The position numbers were made by a program, and so were the translations under genes. Below are positions 1 to 10,652 of a stretch of 64,000 nt of DNA, in pieces; the first letter of the stretch is position 1; every line of letters begins with the position of its first letter. The notes below the pieces were generated by a model that had not been told where the DNA came from, did no database searches, and saw only the letters and a list, made by a program, of their open reading frames with translations. Source of the stretch: Oscillospiraceae bacterium (GTDB lineage Bacteria; Bacillota; Clostridia; Oscillospirales; Acutalibacteraceae); contig JAAYOC010000026.1 of assembly GCA_012520505.1 (NCBI GenBank), forward strand, positions 1-64,000. Direction: 5' to 3'.

Positions 1-102
1 AAGTATGGTATACATTCCAGAGAGAGATTGGATATGTTCCCGCCTACCGATAGTGCCAAAAACGTAGTGGATATGTTTCCGAGAACGGATACGCTCAAAT
101 GA
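1..102 (+). CDS. 3' end of an upstream gene, possibly an RlmD/TrmA-like RNA methyltransferase
   Basis: The first reading frame is open from base 1 to a TGA at 100-102 and gives 33 residues. It contains the repeated motif LDMFPPT and VDMFPRT. A DMFPxT motif followed by a short VV stretch is typical of the extreme C-terminus of uracil-5-methyltransferases of the RlmD/TrmA family, which is the only family I can connect it to; the HVE that normally follows is not present. Only the tail is in the window, so the assignment is weak. It ends 43 bases before radA and may be part of a rearranged junction. Confidence 0.35.
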   Translation, partial: KYGIHSRERLDMFPPTDSAKNVVDMFPRTDTLK

Positions 103-145
103 CATTCATTCTGTCCTCTCGAGCCAATGTGAAGAGTGGGGAACA

Positions 146-1420
146 ATGGAAGAACATATTGTAAATAACACACCGGCATCTATTGCAAAAGTTACTTCCA
201 GCACCAAAAGGATAGGGGTAGCTCAACAAATTTCTGATATTCAATCTGATGGAGAACATCGGTATAAAACCGGCCTTTCTGAATTCGACCGTGTACTTGG
301 TGGTGGAATTGTTAAAGGCTCTTTAATTTTGCTTTCAGGTGACCCAGGAATTGGTAAAAGTACAATTTTGCTTCAAATATCAGAATATCTAGGTCAAACA
401 CTCAAGATTTTATATGTGTCCGGTGAAGAATCGTCTCATCAAATCAAACTTAGAGCAGATAGGCTTGGAGTTAATTCAAATAATATCTATATAATGACTG
501 AAACCGATGTAGAAATAATCTGTGATTATATGGAAGAAGAAAAACCTGAGCTTGTAATTATTGATTCAATTCAAACAGTTATGCTTTCTGAACTATCTTC
601 TTCTTCCGGAAGTTTAACTCAGGTTAGAGAATCTACAAATTTTATAATGCGTTATGCAAAAGAACTTAATATTCCTGTTATCCTTGTAGGGCATGTGAAC
701 AAGGACGGTAATATTGCCGGACCTAAAGTACTTGAACATGTCGTAGACGCAGTTCTGTATATTGAAGGTGAAAAAAACTTTTCATATAGAATTCTTCGAG
801 CTGTTAAGAATAGATTTGGTTCAACTAATGAAATAGGTGTATTTGAAATGCTTGATACCGGACTCAAACAAGTTGAAAATCCAAGTATGATGATGCTTTC
901 AGGTAGACCTAAAAATTCATCCGGTTCTTGTGTTGCTTGTACAATGGAAGGAACCCGCCCGATTTTAGCTGAAGTTCAAGGTCTGTCTACAATAACAAAC
1001 TTTGGTATTCCACGTCGTATGTCAAATGGTTTTGATTACAACAGACTTAATATGATATTGGCTGTTCTTGAAAAACGAGCAGGCTTTGAATTTTCAAATA
1101 TGGATGTTTATGTAAATGTAGTCGGTGGATTAAAGCTCTTGGAACCGGCAACAGATTTATCAGTGGCTTTAGCTTTAGTTTCAAGCATTCGCGATGTAGT
1201 TGTTCCGGAAGACATTTTAGCTTTTGGTGAAATAGGACTTGCGGGTGAGATACGTTCGGTTTCACATTGTGAGCAGAGAATTAAAGAAGCTGCACGCCTT
1301 GGATTTAGAAAGGTTATTATTCCTGAAGATAATTTAAAAGGACTTTCAAAGAATCTTGATGAAAAAATTGAAATAATCGGTGTAAAATATTTAAGTCAAG
1401 CATTTGAGGTCGCATTATGA
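146..1420 (+). CDS. radA: DNA repair protein RadA lacking most of its N-terminal zinc finger
   Basis: RadA (Sms) is a RecA-like ATPase that helps process branched DNA recombination intermediates. Seen: Walker A GDPGIGKST at residues 65-73, a Walker B-like LVIID, the RadA-specific KNRFG motif near residue 218, and a C-terminal Lon-protease-like domain. The usual family length is about 450-460; here it is 424 because the N-terminal four-cysteine zinc finger is missing. Codons upstream in the same frame read QCEEWGT immediately before the ATG, which is exactly the last part of the zinc finger, but no start codon precedes it in frame and a TAG lies at 65-67. The ATG at 146 is the only usable start. 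The stop overlaps the next start (ATGA). The N-terminal loss may be a real deletion or an assembly junction. Confidence 0.9.
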   Translation: MEEHIVNNTPASIAKVTSSTKRIGVAQQISDIQSDGEHRYKTGLSEFDRVLGGGIVKGSLILLSGDPGIGKSTILLQISEYLGQTLKILYVSGEESSHQIKLRADRLGVNSNNIYIMTETDVEIICDYMEEEKPELVIIDSIQTVMLSELSSSSGSLTQVRESTNFIMRYAKELNIPVILVGHVNKDGNIAGPKVLEHVVDAVLYIEGEKNFSYRILRAVKNRFGSTNEIGVFEMLDTGLKQVENPSMMMLSGRPKNSSGSCVACTMEGTRPILAEVQGLSTITNFGIPRRMSNGFDYNRLNMILAVLEKRAGFEFSNMDVYVNVVGGLKLLEPATDLSVALALVSSIRDVVVPEDILAFGEIGLAGEIRSVSHCEQRIKEAARLGFRKVIIPEDNLKGLSKNLDEKIEIIGVKYLSQAFEVAL

Positions 1421-2088
1421 GTGCTATTAATGCTGCAGCTACTACATTCACTACGATAATTACTATATATCTCGGATTAGCTCCACAATGGCTTAAATCG
1501 GCATTTTCTAATTATGGCATAAAAGTAATTGAAATAGGTGCTTTAGACGTCCTACCGACGCCTGTGGCGCATCATATTGACCTTATGTGTTGTGGTGGAT
1601 ACATCGCAAAAGAAATAGAGGGAAAATTGCCCGGAAAACCAATAAAACAAAATCTTGGTAATGTTTATCCCTTAGATGTTCCGCTCAATGCAGCAATAGT
1701 AGGAGAGTATATCATTTGCAATCCTGATACAGTGGCACCGGAATTGCTTGAATTGGGTCTCAAATTAATTCCCGTAAAACAAGGATATACCAAATGTTCA
1801 ACACTCGTAATAGACGAAACTCACATTATTACCGAAGATGAATCAATATATGAAGCAACAAAAGATATTTTGAACGTTCTTTTTATAGAAAAGGGTCATG
1901 TGTTCCTTGAAGGTTATGATTATGGTTTTATTGGAGGGGCATCAGCTGTAATAGGGGACACTGTGTTTTTCTTTGGAAATATTGAAAAACACCCGGATTT
2001 TAAAAAAATTAAAGCTTTTTCACCAAAAAGGATTATTTCTCTTAGTGAAAAAGAAAAGTTAATTGATATTGGCGGAGTTTGGTATTAA
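1417..2088 (+). CDS. conserved clostridial protein, pentein-like (DUF6873-like)
   Basis: Function unknown. The 223-residue protein has a repeated pattern seen in amidinotransferase-like (pentein) folds, with segments such as VKQGYTKCSTLVID and GFIGGASAVIGD..FFFGN followed by HPD. I associate this with the clostridial DUF6873 family from memory, so the name is tentative. It starts within the radA stop codon (ATGA overlap) behind a GAGGT ribosome binding site inside radA, so it is translationally coupled to radA. No signal peptide or membrane segment is visible. Confidence 0.7.
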   Translation: MSAINAAATTFTTIITIYLGLAPQWLKSAFSNYGIKVIEIGALDVLPTPVAHHIDLMCCGGYIAKEIEGKLPGKPIKQNLGNVYPLDVPLNAAIVGEYIICNPDTVAPELLELGLKLIPVKQGYTKCSTLVIDETHIITEDESIYEATKDILNVLFIEKGHVFLEGYDYGFIGGASAVIGDTVFFFGNIEKHPDFKKIKAFSPKRIISLSEKEKLIDIGGVWY

Positions 2089-2152
2089 TTTGCAGTTTTA
2101 TTTGCTATTGTTGTAAAAAATACTTAAATTAACCAAAAGTGGAGGAAAGATA

Positions 2153-3535
2153 ATGGAAAAGTTATCAAAAGGAAGCAACGATTTAAAAGAAAAAACTAAT
2201 AAACTCGATAAGAAAACCAGCGGCTTTAAAATGTGGCTTCTAGTTTGGGGTCTTGGTCTTGCCGGTCAGCTTTGCTGGAACATGGAAAACCAATGGTTTA
2301 ATACTTTTGTATATGCCAAAATTGGTAAAGATCCATCAATCATTTCCGGTATGATTATTTGTAGTGCTCTTGCTACTACTTTCTCAACTTTTTTCTTTGG
2401 TACTCTTTCTGACAGAATCGGTAAAAGACGTCATTTTATTGCAATTGGTTATATCCTTTGGGGTATATTTACCATCGGTTTTGGTCTTACACAATTTATG
2501 AGCAAAGAAATGTATACACTTGTGGCTTTTACAGTTGTTATGGCCGACGTTGTTATGAGTTTCTTCGGTTCAATGGGTAACGATTCCGGCTTTAATGCAT
2601 GGATTAATGACATAATGACGGATAAAAATAGGGGAGGACTGGGTGCAGCCCTTGCAACACAACCTGTTCTTGGAACAATGATTGGAACGGTAGCAGGTGG
2701 TTTGCTGGTTGGTTCAGAAGATAATTACATGCGCCTTTTTGTAGTAATGGGTTCAATTGTAATTTTGTTTGGTATTATTTCAATCTTTGCTCTAGGTCCG
2801 GAATATGATTTTGAACCTCATAAGAAGGGGACGTTTCTTCAACATTTTTTATCAGTATTTAATTTTAAAGAGTTTTTTAAGCTTAAAGAGTTAGTAATAG
2901 TTCATATAGGTCTTTCACTTTTCTTCATAGGATTTAATGTTTATTTTGCATATATGGGAAACTATATCATCTACTATCTTGGCTATACACCGGATATGAT
3001 GGGAATTATTGAGGCTGTTCCATTGACCCTTGCAATGTTTTTCGCTATTCCTATTGCTAAATTGATTAATAAAAATAAACATCCTTACATTGTTCTCTTT
3101 GCTATATTGATTAACACACTAGGTTGTGCAATTACATATCCGATTAAAAATACAAGTGTGGATCCAACTAAAATCTTTGATTTAAGGCTTTGGCTTGGTG
3201 TTTTTGTTATTGGTATTGGATATATTGCAATTCTTCAGACAACAAAGGTTTGGACGAAGCAACTTTATCCAAAAACCAGTAGGGGACAGTTTGAAGGCAT
3301 TTGGATTCTATTCTTTGTATTAATTCCAATGGCTTTCGGTTCTCTTATTGGAGAAGCAGTCGTAAAAACATCCGGAGAAACATTTATAGATACAATTTCA
3401 GGAAAGATGCAATATGTTCCAAATGGAAACATCTTTTTAGCAGGAGGTGCCATCGTACTAATTTCAATAATTCCATTTTTACTAACCGTCAAATATCATA
3501 AAGAAAGAATTAAAGTAGGTGAAAAACATGAATAA
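2153..3535 (+). CDS. MFS transporter
   Basis: A 460-residue polytopic membrane protein with about twelve hydrophobic segments and the loop 2-3 signature GTLSDRIGKRR near residue 84, typical of the major facilitator superfamily. The N-terminal 25 residues are charged and cytoplasmic. The overall look (SLC45/glycoside-pentoside-hexuronide-like) suggests a sugar or related solute symporter, but the substrate cannot be read from sequence. The start follows a strong GGAGGAA at 2140-2146. The 3' end overlaps the next gene's ribosome binding site and start region, so the two are probably co-transcribed. Confidence 0.85.
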   Translation: MEKLSKGSNDLKEKTNKLDKKTSGFKMWLLVWGLGLAGQLCWNMENQWFNTFVYAKIGKDPSIISGMIICSALATTFSTFFFGTLSDRIGKRRHFIAIGYILWGIFTIGFGLTQFMSKEMYTLVAFTVVMADVVMSFFGSMGNDSGFNAWINDIMTDKNRGGLGAALATQPVLGTMIGTVAGGLLVGSEDNYMRLFVVMGSIVILFGIISIFALGPEYDFEPHKKGTFLQHFLSVFNFKEFFKLKELVIVHIGLSLFFIGFNVYFAYMGNYIIYYLGYTPDMMGIIEAVPLTLAMFFAIPIAKLINKNKHPYIVLFAILINTLGCAITYPIKNTSVDPTKIFDLRLWLGVFVIGIGYIAILQTTKVWTKQLYPKTSRGQFEGIWILFFVLIPMAFGSLIGEAVVKTSGETFIDTISGKMQYVPNGNIFLAGGAIVLISIIPFLLTVKYHKERIKVGEKHE

Positions 3536-4124
3536 AACATTCAAAAATACTTTTAAAATTATTCCATTGATGTTAATTATGGTTTTTCTTTCAGGCTGTA
3601 TTATGTTTAAACCCGAAAAAAACAATGAAACACCAAAAGAACCTGATTCAAAACAACCTATAGAAGCTGAAATTGCACTTGAAGGTCCATATGATGTAAT
3701 TTCTGTTAAATCAGCAGACACTATTGTTATTGAGATTGACAAAAAGGAAGTTGAAGTTCTACTTATTGGTATTTCTGCTCCTGCTACCGATACAATGGAG
3801 GGGAGTATGGCAAAAAACCATGTAGAAGGTCTTATAGCAGAAAAGCCTGTTTACCTGGAATATGACAAAGTAAAGGAATATGCGGACGGAACAATTCTTG
3901 CATATGTTTATCTTAATGATAAAACTACAATGATACAAAAAGAATTACTTAAAGATGGCGCTGTAGAAATTTCCGATGGTAGTAGACATAGTGCTAAAAA
4001 AGATTGTGATAATGTAAAATACGAAGAAGATTTTAAAACTCTTCAAGAAGAAGCTAAGAATAATAAATATGGTATTTGGGAAGTAGGCGCCACTGTAGAG
4101 ATTGAAACCGCTAATAAAAAGTAA
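3528..4124 (+). CDS. lipoprotein with a degenerate thermonuclease (SNase-like) domain
   Basis: The ATG at 3528 follows AGGTG at 3517-3521; an in-frame GTG at 3519 is less likely. The protein begins with a lipoprotein signal peptide ending in the lipobox LSGC (Cys 24 from this start), then a Pro/Glu/Lys-rich linker, then a staphylococcal-nuclease-like OB fold. The family's catalytic residues are mostly absent: the usual VRLIGIDAPE reads VLLIGISAPA, so both the Arg and the Glu are lost, and the DRYGR loop reads YADGT, losing the second Arg. Only the Asp of SADT remains. It is probably a surface-anchored binding domain and not an active nuclease. Confidence 0.75.
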   Translation: MNKTFKNTFKIIPLMLIMVFLSGCIMFKPEKNNETPKEPDSKQPIEAEIALEGPYDVISVKSADTIVIEIDKKEVEVLLIGISAPATDTMEGSMAKNHVEGLIAEKPVYLEYDKVKEYADGTILAYVYLNDKTTMIQKELLKDGAVEISDGSRHSAKKDCDNVKYEEDFKTLQEEAKNNKYGIWEVGATVEIETANKK

Positions 4125-4136
4125 TTGTATGCATAT

Positions 4137-4222
4137 TTGAGTTGTATATATATTGAGGTTATACATGTATTTTGGATTATATATGTATTTAAGGTGCATG
4201 TATATTTAAGTTGTGCACATAT
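4137..4222. repeat. degenerate 17-bp tandem repeat, five units
   Basis: Units start at 4137, 4154, 4171, 4189 and 4206, with lengths 17, 17, 18, 17 and 17. The approximate consensus is TTAAGKTRTAYATRTAT. Each unit has a G-containing left half and an alternating TA right half. The array lies directly after the lipoprotein stop codon. Purpose unknown. Confidence 0.65.
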
Positions 4223-4276
4223 TCAAGGGGATTGTATTTATTGTTTAGTATTTACAATCCCTGTTTGTTGTGATAT

Positions 4277-4306
4277 AATTATACAAAATAAATGTTTTGT
4301 ATAATT
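4277..4306. promoter_or_regulatory. perfect 12-bp inverted repeat, operator- or hairpin-like
   Basis: AATTATACAAAA at 4277-4288 is mirrored exactly by TTTTGTATAATT at 4295-4306 around the 6-base centre TAAATG. A TATAAT occurs at its left edge (4274-4279), so it may be an operator over a promoter. No gene with a good ribosome binding site follows closely, so the role is open. Confidence 0.45.
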
Positions 4307-4712
4307 TAGGGGGCAAAAAATAAGAAATTATGCTAAATAGCACTATTTTTAGTGTTATTCCTACTGTTATGGCTATTTCAGTCCTTGTATTATTCCTAAC
4401 TATTACTTGTTTTGTAATAGTTACTCTACACATTCTGTATACAATATTTATTTTGCAACTTTTCGTACACGGTTTTCATTACATTCTGTCATTAATTTAT
4501 TTTTATCTATATTTACGCTGTTTACACTACTACAGTTTAACTTAAAGTTGTAATTTACAATCTACACCTATATAAATCCTTTAAATATACGGTTTTAAGC
4601 AAATTAGACGTCCGTTCAGTTTTTCTTAAATGACCATTCCATCATTAAGAAATTTTCTATCGTCTCTAAATGAGTTTGTATTTTTAGATATTATTAGATT
4701 TTGGAGGTTTCT

Positions 4713-5717
4713 ATGATTACCCGTGCTGACTACGTAAATTTTCCTGAACTTATGGTAGATTTTTTAAATTACAATGACGCTATTAAAAATCGTTCTAAAC
4801 ATACAATATCTGAATATGCATCCGATCTTAGAACCTTCTTTAGATTTATGAAAGCATATAAAGGTTTGGTTGCTTTCGATTTAGATAACTTTGATAAAGA
4901 AAAATTTAGAGAAATTACAATAATGGATATAAATGATAAGTTTGTGAAAAAAATAACAATTACGGACGTATATGCCTTTTTAGTTTTTTGTAAAGATACT
5001 TTAAATAATTCTGCTAAAACCAGAGCCCGTAAAGTCGTTACTTTAAGAACCTTCTTTAAGTATTGCACTGTTCAAAAACGTCTGTTTACACTGAATCCAA
5101 TGCAGGAACTTGACTCCCCCAGATTTAGGACTACCCTACCGAAATATCTAACTTTAGATCAGGCAAAGGATTTACTTCGAGCAGCTGCTGAAGGACCTTG
5201 TCCGGAACGAGATTTTGCTATAATTACATTATTTTTAAACTGTGGTATGCGGCTATCTGAACTTGTTTCAATTAATATTTCAGACATTAGAAATGATGAA
5301 ACTATCAGAATTGTTGGTAAAGGTGATAAAGAACGTACTATTTATCTAAATAATGCCTGTATTTCAGCTATAAATTCATATATGAGAGTTCGCCCGGTCG
5401 ATGGAGTTGAAGCTAAACACAAGGATGCACTCTTTTTAAGCGCCAGAAACCAAAGGATTAGTCCTAAAACGGTTCAATACTTAGTTAAACAAGCACTTGA
5501 AAGAGCCGGTTTGGACGGCTTTTCAGTACATAAACTAAGACACACTGCTGCAACACTGATGTATCAACATGGAAATGCAGATGTTCTTGTTTTAAAGGAA
5601 ATACTTGGTCATGAAAACATTGGTACCACACAAATCTATACTCACATTGGTAGTGACCAGCTTAAGAAAGCTACTGATTCCAACCCACTTAATCAACCAA
5701 ATGTATTGGATAAATAA
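4713..5717 (+). CDS. Xer-type tyrosine recombinase
   Basis: A 334-residue tyrosine recombinase with an N-terminal SAM-like core-binding domain and a C-terminal catalytic domain. The catalytic set is complete: Arg in CGMRLSEL, Lys in VGKGDKE, HxxR in HKLRHTAA, His in LGHENIGTT and the Tyr nucleophile in IYTHIG. Length and lack of an att site or phage genes nearby fit a housekeeping XerC/XerD that resolves chromosome dimers, but which of the two cannot be told. The start is the ATG at 4713, placed 5 bases after GGAGG (4703-4707); an upstream TTG at 4701 would sit on the ribosome binding site itself. Confidence 0.85.
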   Translation: MITRADYVNFPELMVDFLNYNDAIKNRSKHTISEYASDLRTFFRFMKAYKGLVAFDLDNFDKEKFREITIMDINDKFVKKITITDVYAFLVFCKDTLNNSAKTRARKVVTLRTFFKYCTVQKRLFTLNPMQELDSPRFRTTLPKYLTLDQAKDLLRAAAEGPCPERDFAIITLFLNCGMRLSELVSINISDIRNDETIRIVGKGDKERTIYLNNACISAINSYMRVRPVDGVEAKHKDALFLSARNQRISPKTVQYLVKQALERAGLDGFSVHKLRHTAATLMYQHGNADVLVLKEILGHENIGTTQIYTHIGSDQLKKATDSNPLNQPNVLDK

Positions 5718-5774
5718 TGCAAGGTGGGAAAATTTTCTGATACATATCTAACCATATGAGATTACTAACATAGA

Positions 5775-5800
5775 AAAAGCACCTCAAACGAGGTGCTTTT
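5775..5800. terminator. bidirectional intrinsic terminator
   Basis: Perfect 11-bp stem (5775-5785 with 5790-5800, AAAAGCACCTC on the left) around AAAC. It has A/T runs on both sides and lies between the convergent recombinase gene and yajC, so it can serve both. Confidence 0.85.
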
Positions 5801-5847
5801 CTATAATTATTTCAATATATTTTTCTTTTTACCTTTATTTTTTCTTT

Positions 5848-6300
5848 TTATTTTTGTTTTTTCTTTTTATTTTTATTTTTGTTTGCAGGTTTTTCTGCTT
5901 CATTTTTAGCTGAAACATTTCTTCCGGCTGCTTTTGATTTAGCGGCTTCAAGTTTAGCAGCCTTAATTTCATCAGCTTTTTTGTCTAATGTAATATTCTT
6001 TGCAATAGCTGACTTTGTAAAACGGATTCTGTTTCTATCAGCTCCGGTTTCAATTACTACAGAATCATCTTTAACTGTAATAACACGACCAAGAATACCG
6101 CCGATTGTAAGAACTTCATCGCCAATTTTTAAGTTTTCACGCATTAATTCTTCAGCTTGCTGTCTTTTTTTATCTTTTCTGGTAAGCATATACATATAAA
6201 CTATCATGAAAGCGAGCATAACGAGCATCCATACGCCCATATTACCACCGGTTCCAGCTTGTTGATTTGATGCCATATTTAAAAAGTGTGTAAATAACAT
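5848..6300 (-). CDS. yajC: preprotein translocase subunit YajC
   Basis: YajC is the small single-span accessory subunit of the SecDF-YajC complex. Seen: one membrane helix (about residues 22-40), the family core RENLKIGDEVLTIGGILGRV, and the conserved fold up to about residue 105. The remaining 45 residues form a lysine/alanine-rich tail ending in a run of Lys and Asn, longer than usual. The start has GGAGGAA 5 bases upstream. It is the last gene of queA-tgt-yajC, the common bacterial arrangement. Confidence 0.93.
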   Translation of the reverse strand: MLFTHFLNMASNQQAGTGGNMGVWMLVMLAFMIVYMYMLTRKDKKRQQAEELMRENLKIGDEVLTIGGILGRVITVKDDSVVIETGADRNRIRFTKSAIAKNITLDKKADEIKAAKLEAAKSKAAGRNVSAKNEAEKPANKNKNKKKKQK

Positions 6301-6348
6301 CGTAATTCCTCCAAAATTATCAAAAAAATACTCATTTATTTTAACATA

Positions 6349-8530
<2,182 letters not shown>

Positions 8531-8564
8531 GAGACCTTCCTTGATATATAGTATTTAAAACATT

Positions 8565-8594
8565 TTATCAGACTAAATTTACTTGTCATATTAT
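8565..8594 (+). promoter_or_regulatory. candidate promoter for asd-dapA-dapB
   Basis: TTATCA (8565-8570) and TATTAT (8589-8594) with an 18-base spacer on the plus strand. Its -10 box overlaps the -10 box of the opposite queA promoter, so the two divergent operons may compete for polymerase. No lysine riboswitch fits in the 118-base gap. Confidence 0.4.
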
Positions 8595-8618
8595 ATTGTA
8601 AAGAGTCCCGGTTTTCAA
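8590..8618 (-). promoter_or_regulatory. sigma-A promoter for queA-tgt-yajC
   Basis: On the minus strand TTGAAA (8613-8618) and TATAAT (8590-8595) are spaced by exactly 17 bases, a near-consensus promoter about 60 bases upstream of queA. Confidence 0.75.
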
Positions 8619-8648
8619 TCGGTTTTTATATATTGGAGGTAATTATCT

Positions 8649-9731
8649 ATGAAAAAGTTTAGTGTAGGAATCATTGGTGCTACAGGAATGGTTGGGCAAC
8701 GTTTTGCTTCTATTCTTGAAAATCACCCATGGTTTGATGTAAAAGTTCTTGCAGCAAGCTCAAGATCAGCGGGTAAAACATACAAAGAAGCTATAGGCAC
8801 TAAATGGACAATTACCAAACCAATGCCAAAATCAATGAAAGATATTGTTATTCTTGACGCAGAAACAGATATTGAAAAAATTGGTAAACTTGTTGATTTT
8901 GTGTTTTGCGCTGTAAGTCTTTCAAAAGAAGAGACGAAAGCACTTGAAGATAAATATGCAAAAGCAGAAATCCCGGTTGTATCGAACAACAGTGCACACA
9001 GGCACACACCTGACGTTCCAATGGTAATTCCGGAAATTAATGCTGACCATATTAAAATAATTGAAGCGCAACGAAAACGGCTTGGTACTAAACGTGGCTT
9101 TATTGCAGTTAAATCTAACTGTTCCCTTCAAAGCTATGTTCCGGCACTCTACCCTCTTGATGAAAAATATGGTGTAGAAGATGTTCTTGTTTGTACATAT
9201 CAAGCAATTTCAGGTGCCGGAAAAACCTTTGATACCTGGCCTGAAATGGTAGATAACGTTATTCCTTTTATCGGTGGCGAAGAAGAAAAATCTGAAATCG
9301 AACCACTAAAAATTTGGGGTAAAATCGAAGGCGACAAAATTGTTCCAAATATCAAGCCTAACTTTACAGCTCAATGCATTCGTGTAAGTGTTACAGATGG
9401 TCATATGGCTGCTGTATTTGTTAGATTTAAAGATAAACCTTCAAAAGAAGAAATCCTTGATATTTGGAAAAACTATAAAGGTAGAGCTCAGGAACTGAAA
9501 CTTCCTTCCGCTCCAAAACAATTTTTACACTATTTCGTAGAAGATAACTTACCACAAACAAAACTTCAAAGAGATCTTGAAGGTGGAATGGCTATCTCTT
9601 GCGGTAGACTTAGAGAAGATACACAGTACGACTATAAATTTATATGCCTCTCACACAACACTATTCGTGGTGCTGCAGGTGGTGCAGTAGAACTCGCCGA
9701 GCTTCTTTGTGCTGAAGGCTACATGGATTAA
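8649..9731 (+). CDS. asd: aspartate-semialdehyde dehydrogenase
   Basis: Reduces aspartyl phosphate to aspartate semialdehyde, the branch point to lysine/diaminopimelate, threonine and methionine. Seen: the nucleotide-binding GIIGATGMVGQRF at residues 7-19, the catalytic Cys in VKSNCSLQSY, and the substrate-binding region around GHMAAVFV. At 360 residues with the NCS context it looks like the archaeal/fungal-type ASADH and not the E. coli type. A GGAGG precedes the ATG. It leads the asd-dapA-dapB operon, 18 bases from dapA. Confidence 0.95.
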   Translation: MKKFSVGIIGATGMVGQRFASILENHPWFDVKVLAASSRSAGKTYKEAIGTKWTITKPMPKSMKDIVILDAETDIEKIGKLVDFVFCAVSLSKEETKALEDKYAKAEIPVVSNNSAHRHTPDVPMVIPEINADHIKIIEAQRKRLGTKRGFIAVKSNCSLQSYVPALYPLDEKYGVEDVLVCTYQAISGAGKTFDTWPEMVDNVIPFIGGEEEKSEIEPLKIWGKIEGDKIVPNIKPNFTAQCIRVSVTDGHMAAVFVRFKDKPSKEEILDIWKNYKGRAQELKLPSAPKQFLHYFVEDNLPQTKLQRDLEGGMAISCGRLREDTQYDYKFICLSHNTIRGAAGGAVELAELLCAEGYMD

Positions 9732-9749
9732 TTATAAAGGAGAATCGAT

Positions 9750-10640
9750 ATGTCAATGACACCTATCTTTACCGGTGCCGGTGTTGCTATTGTTACACCA
9801 ATGGATGAAAACGGTAATATAAATTATGATAAGCTTGCTGAGCTTATTGAAAATCAAATAAATCGCGGAACAGATGCAATCATCGTTGCAGGAACAACCG
9901 GTGAAAGTGCTGCTCTCGACCCAATAGAACATGTTCAAGCACTTAAATTTGCAGTAGAAGTAGTAAACAAAAGAGTACCACTGATTGCCGGTACCGGTTC
10001 AAACGATACAGCTTTTGGTGTTCATCTTTCAAACGAAGCGGAAAAAGTTGGTTCAGATGCCCTTCTTATGGTAACTCCTTACTACAACAAAACATCACAA
10101 GCAGGTCTTATTAGACACTACAAATATATTGCCGACAGAGTTTCTATTCCTATTATTCTTTACAACGTACCGGCAAGAACCGGTGTTGATATAAAGCCGG
10201 AAACTTATGCTGAACTTTGCCAACACGAGAGAATCGTTGCTACAAAAGAAGCTAACGGAGATATTGCTGCTCTTGCAAGAACAATAAGTCTTTGTGGCGA
10301 CAAACTTGATATCTATAGCGGTAATGATGACCAAATTACAGCATTTATGGCACTTGGAGCTAAAGGTGTAATCTCAGTTCTTTCAAACATTTGCCCGGAA
10401 GTATCTCACAATATTGTTATGAAAGCATTAAACGGAGATATTAAAGGTTCCGCTAAACTTCAAATTGAATATCTTGATTTAATTAATAAACTCTTTATGG
10501 ATGTAAACCCTATTCCTGTTAAAGAAGCTATGAATATCATGGGCTATGAAGTTGGCGAATGCAGAATGCCTTTGGCTCCTCTTTCAGAAAGAGACCATCA
10601 GATCATGATCGACACTCTAAAGGCATATAACCTCATTTAA
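9750..10640 (+). CDS. dapA: 4-hydroxy-tetrahydrodipicolinate synthase
   Basis: Condenses pyruvate with aspartate semialdehyde in the diaminopimelate/lysine pathway. Seen: the TIM-barrel family signature GTTGESAAL, the catalytic Tyr in LYNVPARTG and the Schiff-base Lys in IVATKEANGD; 296 residues is standard. It has AAGGAGA upstream and sits between asd and dapB, which supply its substrate and consume its product. Confidence 0.96.
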   Translation: MSMTPIFTGAGVAIVTPMDENGNINYDKLAELIENQINRGTDAIIVAGTTGESAALDPIEHVQALKFAVEVVNKRVPLIAGTGSNDTAFGVHLSNEAEKVGSDALLMVTPYYNKTSQAGLIRHYKYIADRVSIPIILYNVPARTGVDIKPETYAELCQHERIVATKEANGDIAALARTISLCGDKLDIYSGNDDQITAFMALGAKGVISVLSNICPEVSHNIVMKALNGDIKGSAKLQIEYLDLINKLFMDVNPIPVKEAMNIMGYEVGECRMPLAPLSERDHQIMIDTLKAYNLI

Positions 10641-10652
10641 GAAGGGATAATA

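Larger units (their letters stand above)
4125..4712. other. 588-bp AT-rich gap with repeats and hairpins, no convincing gene
   Basis: Between the lipoprotein and the Xer recombinase there is no convincing coding sequence. The stretch holds a degenerate 17-bp tandem array (4137-4222), a 9-bp stem (4228-4236 with 4253-4261), a perfect 12-bp inverted repeat (4277-4288 with 4295-4306), and an imperfect hairpin around 4622-4655. A hydrophobic frame at 4330-4545 lacks a properly placed ribosome binding site and is not called. Confidence 0.6.

Noticed and set aside
3945-4199. 84-residue frame on the minus strand over the end of the lipoprotein gene
   Set aside because: It is antisense to a real gene and its start falls in the 17-bp tandem array, giving repetitive Tyr/Ile-rich residues.
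4330-4545. Hydrophobic 71-residue frame on the plus strand
   Set aside because: The nearest purine-rich site (AGGGGG) is about 17 bases upstream, too far for initiation. The sequence is simply T-rich, which yields hydrophobic codons, and no family is recognisable.
4713-5717. Possibility that the tyrosine recombinase marks a mobile element
   Set aside because: No attachment repeats, phage or transfer genes are visible nearby, and the protein has the length and motifs of a housekeeping Xer recombinase.
5820-5890. T-rich stretch at the yajC end considered as a terminator or repeat array
   Set aside because: It is explained by the Lys/Asn-rich C-terminal codons of yajC on the opposite strand.
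8531-8648. Lysine riboswitch before asd
   Set aside because: The 118-base gap is too short and is occupied by two divergent promoters.
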